Source: Collybia mongolica (lineage: Eukaryota > Basidiomycota > Agaricomycetes > Agaricales > Clitocybaceae). Taken from it: a stretch of 64,000 nt of DNA. The notes under the pieces were generated by a model. The model was given only the letters and a program-made list of their open reading frames with translations. It made no database searches and had not been told where the DNA came from. The DNA lies in assembly GCA_013420905.1 (NCBI GenBank), contig JAAXNY010000004.1, positions 1,860,001 to 1,924,000 on the forward strand, read 5' to 3'. Positions within the stretch are counted from its first letter, which is position 1; the number at the start of each line of letters is the position of its first letter. Below, in pieces: positions 59,825 through 64,000 of this stretch. The position numbers and the translations under genes are program-made.

Positions 59825-60991
59825 ATGGACGCCGAAACGAGGATGGATAACATCGAACGAGACGTAGGAGATCTCAATAGGAAGGCGGAGGAACAAGCTG
59901 AGCAGCTTAAGAAGCTCACCGACAGCATCAACGCACTGATCGCGCTCCAAACCGCGGCTCCCCCACCCCCGGTCAATACCCCTGCACCCAGCGCCCCTGT
60001 AAATAATGTATCAACACCTCCCCCCGCGACCCACGTTAATTCGGGACGACCTTCGGCACTCCGGCCATCGCTTCCCGATGACTTCGACGGATCGCGCGAA
60101 CGAGGGCGTGCGTTCATTAACGCATGCGAACTGTATATAAATCTTGTACCACACCAGTTCGCGGATGAAGTGACGCAGGTACGGTGGGCGTACACCTTCA
60201 TGAAGAAAGGCCGAGCGTATCTGTTTGCGGACCGGGCCATGCGATACCAGACCGCTACTGGGAACCCGAAGTACGCGACATGGGCCCTATTCCGCGCCAA
60301 CTTCGCGGTCAACTTCTTCGTGCAGAGCGAAGCGCAGCGGGCGATTACGAGGTTGGAAACGAGCAGCTACCACCAAGGATCGCGATTGGTGGACGACTAC
60401 ACGGATGAGTTCAGGGATCTCATCGACAAGTCGGGATACAAGGAGGGGTTGACGATTGTGGTGAAGTACCGGAAGGGACTGAGCAGGGAGATTCAGTCGC
60501 AGATCGCGACGATGGCAGTGGGACAACCAGCGGACGATCAGCCGGAACAGTGGTATGTAGTGGCGATGAAGTGCGATGAAAACCGCCTCACCAACGAGGC
60601 CTTCCTGAGCACTAAACCGGCGGCTCGCGCACCTCCCGCACGCACTACCTCGGCGTTTCGCACACCGCCACACTTCTCAGCCCCGACGCTGCAACGGATG
60701 GCGCCACCACCACCTCCGCCGCCCCCTGCTCTCCCTCCACCGGTTCCGATGGATGTAGACGCGATGCGGAGGGCTCGAACGAACATCGAGACCTGCCACT
60801 GATGTAAGCAGCCGGGCCATTTCCGGAAGGACTGCCCCCTCCGCTACAACACGCGGTTCATGTCAATGGAGGAGCAGCATGAGTTCACGCAGCACATCTT
60901 TGCGATGATAGACGCACAAGTCGAACCGCCGGCGGAAGAAGGGGAAACGTTCGCAACCACTCAAGAGGGTTTTGTAGCGGACAGCGAGTGA
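59825..60991 (+). CDS. Gag of element C, with internal TGA in the zinc knuckle
   Basis: The first ATG is at 59825 (MDAETRMDNIERDVGDL); the frame is open upstream to 59669, but without an ATG. A coiled-coil start leads into a Ty3-type capsid region (RAFINACELYI, YTFMKKGRAYLF, WALFRANFAVNFF, GYKEGLTIVVKYRKGL). A proline-rich hinge precedes a CCHC knuckle spaced C-x2-C-x4-H-x4-C (TGC at 60794 to TGC at 60833). The third knuckle codon (60800-60802) is TGA, where an aromatic residue such as Trp would fit. Past it the frame runs to a second TGA at 60989-60991. Gag packages the element RNA into virus-like particles. Confidence 0.88.
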
Positions 60992-61010
60992 ACAGTACGC
61001 CCTCGCTGTC
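60967..61010 (+). promoter_or_regulatory. Predicted -1 ribosomal frameshift signal (gag to pol)
   Basis: In the gag frame the heptamer reads G GGT TTT (60967-60973), an X XXY YYZ slippery site. After a 6-nt spacer comes a perfect 9-bp stem, GACAGCGAG (60980-60988) with CTCGCTGTC (61002-61010), enclosing a 13-nt loop that contains the gag stop. Pol lies in the -1 frame, open from 60883, so slippage here would make Gag-Pol. Confidence 0.8.
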
Positions 61011-64000
61011 ATCTGTAAATAGGTTCGCGTGTTTAGAAGTTGAGAATACAATTGAAATTTCCCAAACACCCGAAACTACTACAGAAGCCGTACAAGATAC
61101 CATCCCCATCCCTAAACCGCCGCGCCAGAGACTCCCCCAATGGGAACGAGCTCTACCCAAGCGATTCGTAGTCGCCGCCACCCCCAGCACTCGCTCGCTG
61201 AAGCTCAAGATTGAACTTCAGACGACCGACACAGGCGAGACATTTGCGACGAACAGCTTGGTAGACTCGGGAGCAACGGGCCTTTTCATCGATTCTGAAT
61301 TTGTGCAGAGGAACAGGTTGACCTCGCGCAAGCTAGTTTGCACTATTCCGGTGTTCAACGTCGACAGCACTCCGAACGAGAACGGGTCTATTTCGGAGAT
61401 CGTAGACCTCATCCTCCGGTACAACGGTCACTCAGAACGCACCCACTTCACGGTCACCAGCCTAGGGAAGCAGGATCTCATACTGGGCTACACTTGGTTG
61501 CAGGAGCACAACCCGGAGATCAACTGGCAGACCAACGAGGTGAAGATGAGTCGCTGTCCCGACAAATGTCAGACCTGCGCGAACGAGGTTAAATCGGAAA
61601 AGGCGGAGAAGCGTAAATTGGAGGCCTGCATCAACGCCTGTCGCGCAGGACCCATGCCCGAACCAGAAACAGAAATTGGAGAGGTTCCCAACTCTGAGCA
61701 CGAAGGAGATATCGCCCTTGAAGATTGCATTGAAGAGGGCGACCGTATCTTCATGGTCAACATTGGCGAACCAGGACAGTTTCAGAAGGCACCGGAAGAG
61801 ATTCGGACAACCCAAACCATCTCGCAGCGACTAGCGGAAAAGATCCAAACGGAAGCCCGGAAGAACGCGTCCCAGCAGATCGCAGACTCCTTTGATCGTA
61901 ATGCGCAACCCAAGACGTTTTTTGATCTAGCACCGGCGCACGTCCACGAATTTGAGGATGTGTTCTCCAAGACGTCCTTCGATGCTCTCCCAGATCGCCG
62001 ACCGTGGGACCACGCGATTGAACTCGTCCGCGACGCAGAAGGGAAATCCTGCAAGGTCTACCCACTCTCAGTCGCCGAACAAGCGGAGTTGGACAAGTTC
62101 CTCGAGGAGAACCTCGCCTCTGGTCGGATCCGCCCCTCCAAATCGCCAATGGCTTCGCCGTTCTTCTTTATCAAGAAGAAGGACGGTTCGCTACGCCCGG
62201 TACAGGACTACCGCGTTCTCAATTCGCTGACAATCAAGAACAAATACCCACTCCCACTCATCTCCGACCTCGTCAACAATCTTCGGGGAGCGAAATACTT
62301 CTCCAAATTCGACGTTCGCTGGGGATACAACAACGTCCGAATTAAGGAAGGTGATGAGTGGAAGGCCGCATTTCGCACAAACCGCGGAATGTTTGAGCCC
62401 CTGGTAATGTTCTTTGGTCTCACTAACTCGCCGGCAACGTTCCAAACCATGATGAACGAGATATTCCACGATCTCATCATGGAAGGAGTGGTATGTGTCT
62501 ACATCGATGATATTCTAATCTACACAAAGACACTCGCCGAACACCGCCGAATTACGAGGTTAGTTCTCCAGCGACTCCGCGAACATAAACTGTACCTGCG
62601 ACTGGACAAATGCAAATTCGAGAAGACCCGAATCGAGTATCTGGGGCTCATTATCTCGGAGGGGCAGGCGGAGATGGACCCGGTCAAGGTTGCTGGAGTA
62701 GCGGAATGGCCAACGCCCACGAACAAGAAGCAAGTGCAGTCCTTCTTGGGCTTCACGAACTTCTATCGGCGGTTCATTTGCGACTTCTCCCATATTGCGC
62801 AGCCATTGTTTGATCTCACTGGTAAAGACGTGCCTTGGAAGTGGGGTGAGTCGGAGCAGGAGGCATTCGAAGGGTTGAAGGAAGCGGTGTCGTCTAAACC
62901 GGTACTGATGTTCGCAGACGACAACCGGCTGTTTAGGGTGGAGGCAGATAGTTCGGATTTCGCGACCGGCGCAGTACTTTCGCAACTCAGCCCGGAGGAC
63001 GACAAGTGGCACCCGATCGCGTTTTCGTCAAAGAGCCTCAATGCGGTCAAGCGGAATTACGAGATACACGACAAGGAAATGCTCGCCATCATTCGCGCAC
63101 TCGAAGAATGGCGACACTTCCTTGAAGGCGCGCGACACGACTTCGAGATCTGGACAGACCACAAAAATCTAGAGTACTTCCGGACGTCCCAGAAGCTAAA
63201 TCGGAGACAGGCCAGGTGGTCACTGTACCTCTCCCGATTCAACTTCTCGCTGCACCACAAGCCCGGACGAAGTATGGGTAAGCCAGATGCGCTATCTCGC
63301 CGAGCGGACCACAGCGATGGAAGCGAGGATAACCGCGATCTAGTCCTCCTCAAACCGGAGTTGTTCACAATCCGCGCGCTGGAAGGAATGGTCGTGGAAG
63401 GAGAGGAAAGGGACATTCTGCGGGATATTCGGAGAGGCAATCGCGAGGGACATCAGGAGGAAGCGGTGGTGAAGGCAGCGCAGGAGTTGAAGAAGTCCGC
63501 AGGAAAATCGGTTCGGAGCGCAGAGTGGAGGGAAGCACAGGAGTTGCTGTATTTCCGCGATCACATCTACATCCCAAAACACGCTGACCTTCGCAGACGT
63601 ATAGTTGCGCAACATCACGATTCGCGAATTGCGGGACACGCCGGAAGATGGAAGACGTTGGAACTCGTATCGCGCAATTACTGGTGGCCTCAAATGTCGC
63701 GCTACATCGGCGAATACTGCAAGACATGCGACCTCTGTCTCCGAACAAAGGCTCAGCGTCAACTTCCAAGCGGCGAACTTAAACCGCTGCCGATTCCGGA
63801 AGGTCGCTGGGACGTCGCAAGCGTGGATTTCATCGTGGAACTCCCCGAGTCGCAAGGGCATGATGCGATCATGGTAGTGGTGGACACGGTGGGTAAACGC
63901 GCGCACTTCATCCCAACCACGACGACAATTACCGCGCTTGGATCGGCGAGGCTTTACCTCCAGCATGTGTGGAAGTTGCACGGCTTACCGAAGGCTATGG
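60974..64000 (+). CDS. Pol of element C (protease, RT, RNase H, integrase), cut by window end
   Basis: The frame is -1 relative to gag and has no stop from 60883 to the window end. Protease: VDSGATG at 61261. Reverse transcriptase: [33 protein letters not shown], then YIDD at 62500-62511. RNase [41 protein letters not shown]. Integrase: zinc-binding HHDSRIAGH and CKTCDLC, NYWWPQM, and the core start WDVASVDFIVELP and HDAIMVVVDTVGKRAHF. The layout PR-RT-RH-IN is Ty3/gypsy. No independent ATG start is needed if frameshifting operates. The 3' part, including any chromodomain, lies outside the window. Confidence 0.93.

Noticed and set aside
59479..60312. 277-codon minus-strand frame across the LTR end and gag
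   Set aside because: It lies opposite the true gag frame and has no recognisable motif; GC-rich coding DNA gives such mirror frames.
63340..63981. Long minus-strand frames opposite pol of element C
   Set aside because: They overlap a clear RT/RNase H/integrase frame on the plus strand and show no domain of their own.

Overview
The window looks like nuclear DNA of a filamentous basidiomycete, probably an agaricomycete. Host genes are compact and cut by many introns of about 50-60 nt with GT...AG ends. The gene set is fungal: Rax2, Rei1, Hap2, a Tho1-type SAP protein and a CLASP-N protein. The transposons are Ty3/gypsy chromoviruses and Tc1/mariner elements of the kind common in these genomes. 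All calls come from reading the sequence; no database search was run.

Layout. 1-5568 is a nest of gypsy retrotransposons. The 3' part of element A (pol end, an antisense Zn-cluster gene, a 1003-bp LTR) sits inside the end of a chromodomain element B, whose own 562-bp LTR follows. 5569-7417 is CpG-poor repeat debris ending in a decayed solo LTR. 7931-28580 is a normal gene island: an unknown small protein, a complex I 17.8-kDa-type subunit, Rax2 with a C-terminal SH3 domain, Rei1, a PP2C phosphatase, a CLASP-N/TOG protein, mitochondrial L34, alanyl-tRNA synthetase with two in-frame starts, ribosomal protein S18, an unknown nuclear-type protein, Hap2/NF-YA and a Tho1-like SAP protein.

28581-59216 is a graveyard of nested repeats, mostly AT-rich and CpG-depleted. 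It holds three large copies of an unnamed repeat family (about 230-bp diverged tandem units beside a long conserved palindrome). It also holds a chromovirus (element D) killed mainly by CGA-to-TGA changes, two Tc1/mariner copies with 211-bp inverted repeats, a 963-bp poly(A)-tailed retroelement with clear target duplications, solo LTRs, one surviving three-exon reading frame and one pseudogene.

59217-64000 is the 5' LTR, gag and most of pol of a young, nearly intact Ty3/gypsy element (C), cut by the window end. Its expression signals are readable. A 10-nt primer site next to the LTR is complementary to the predicted 5' end of its own RNA (Tf1-style self-priming). At the gag-pol overlap there is a GGGTTTT slippery heptamer, a 6-nt spacer and a perfect 9-bp hairpin (-1 frameshifting).

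How the genes fit together: the host island is housekeeping (translation, ribosome assembly, respiration, polarity, transcription) and forms no pathway cluster. The novelty lies in the mobile DNA: the frameshift and self-priming signals, the antisense gene between two polypurine tracts, the small membrane ORF after pol in element D, and the palindrome/array repeat family.
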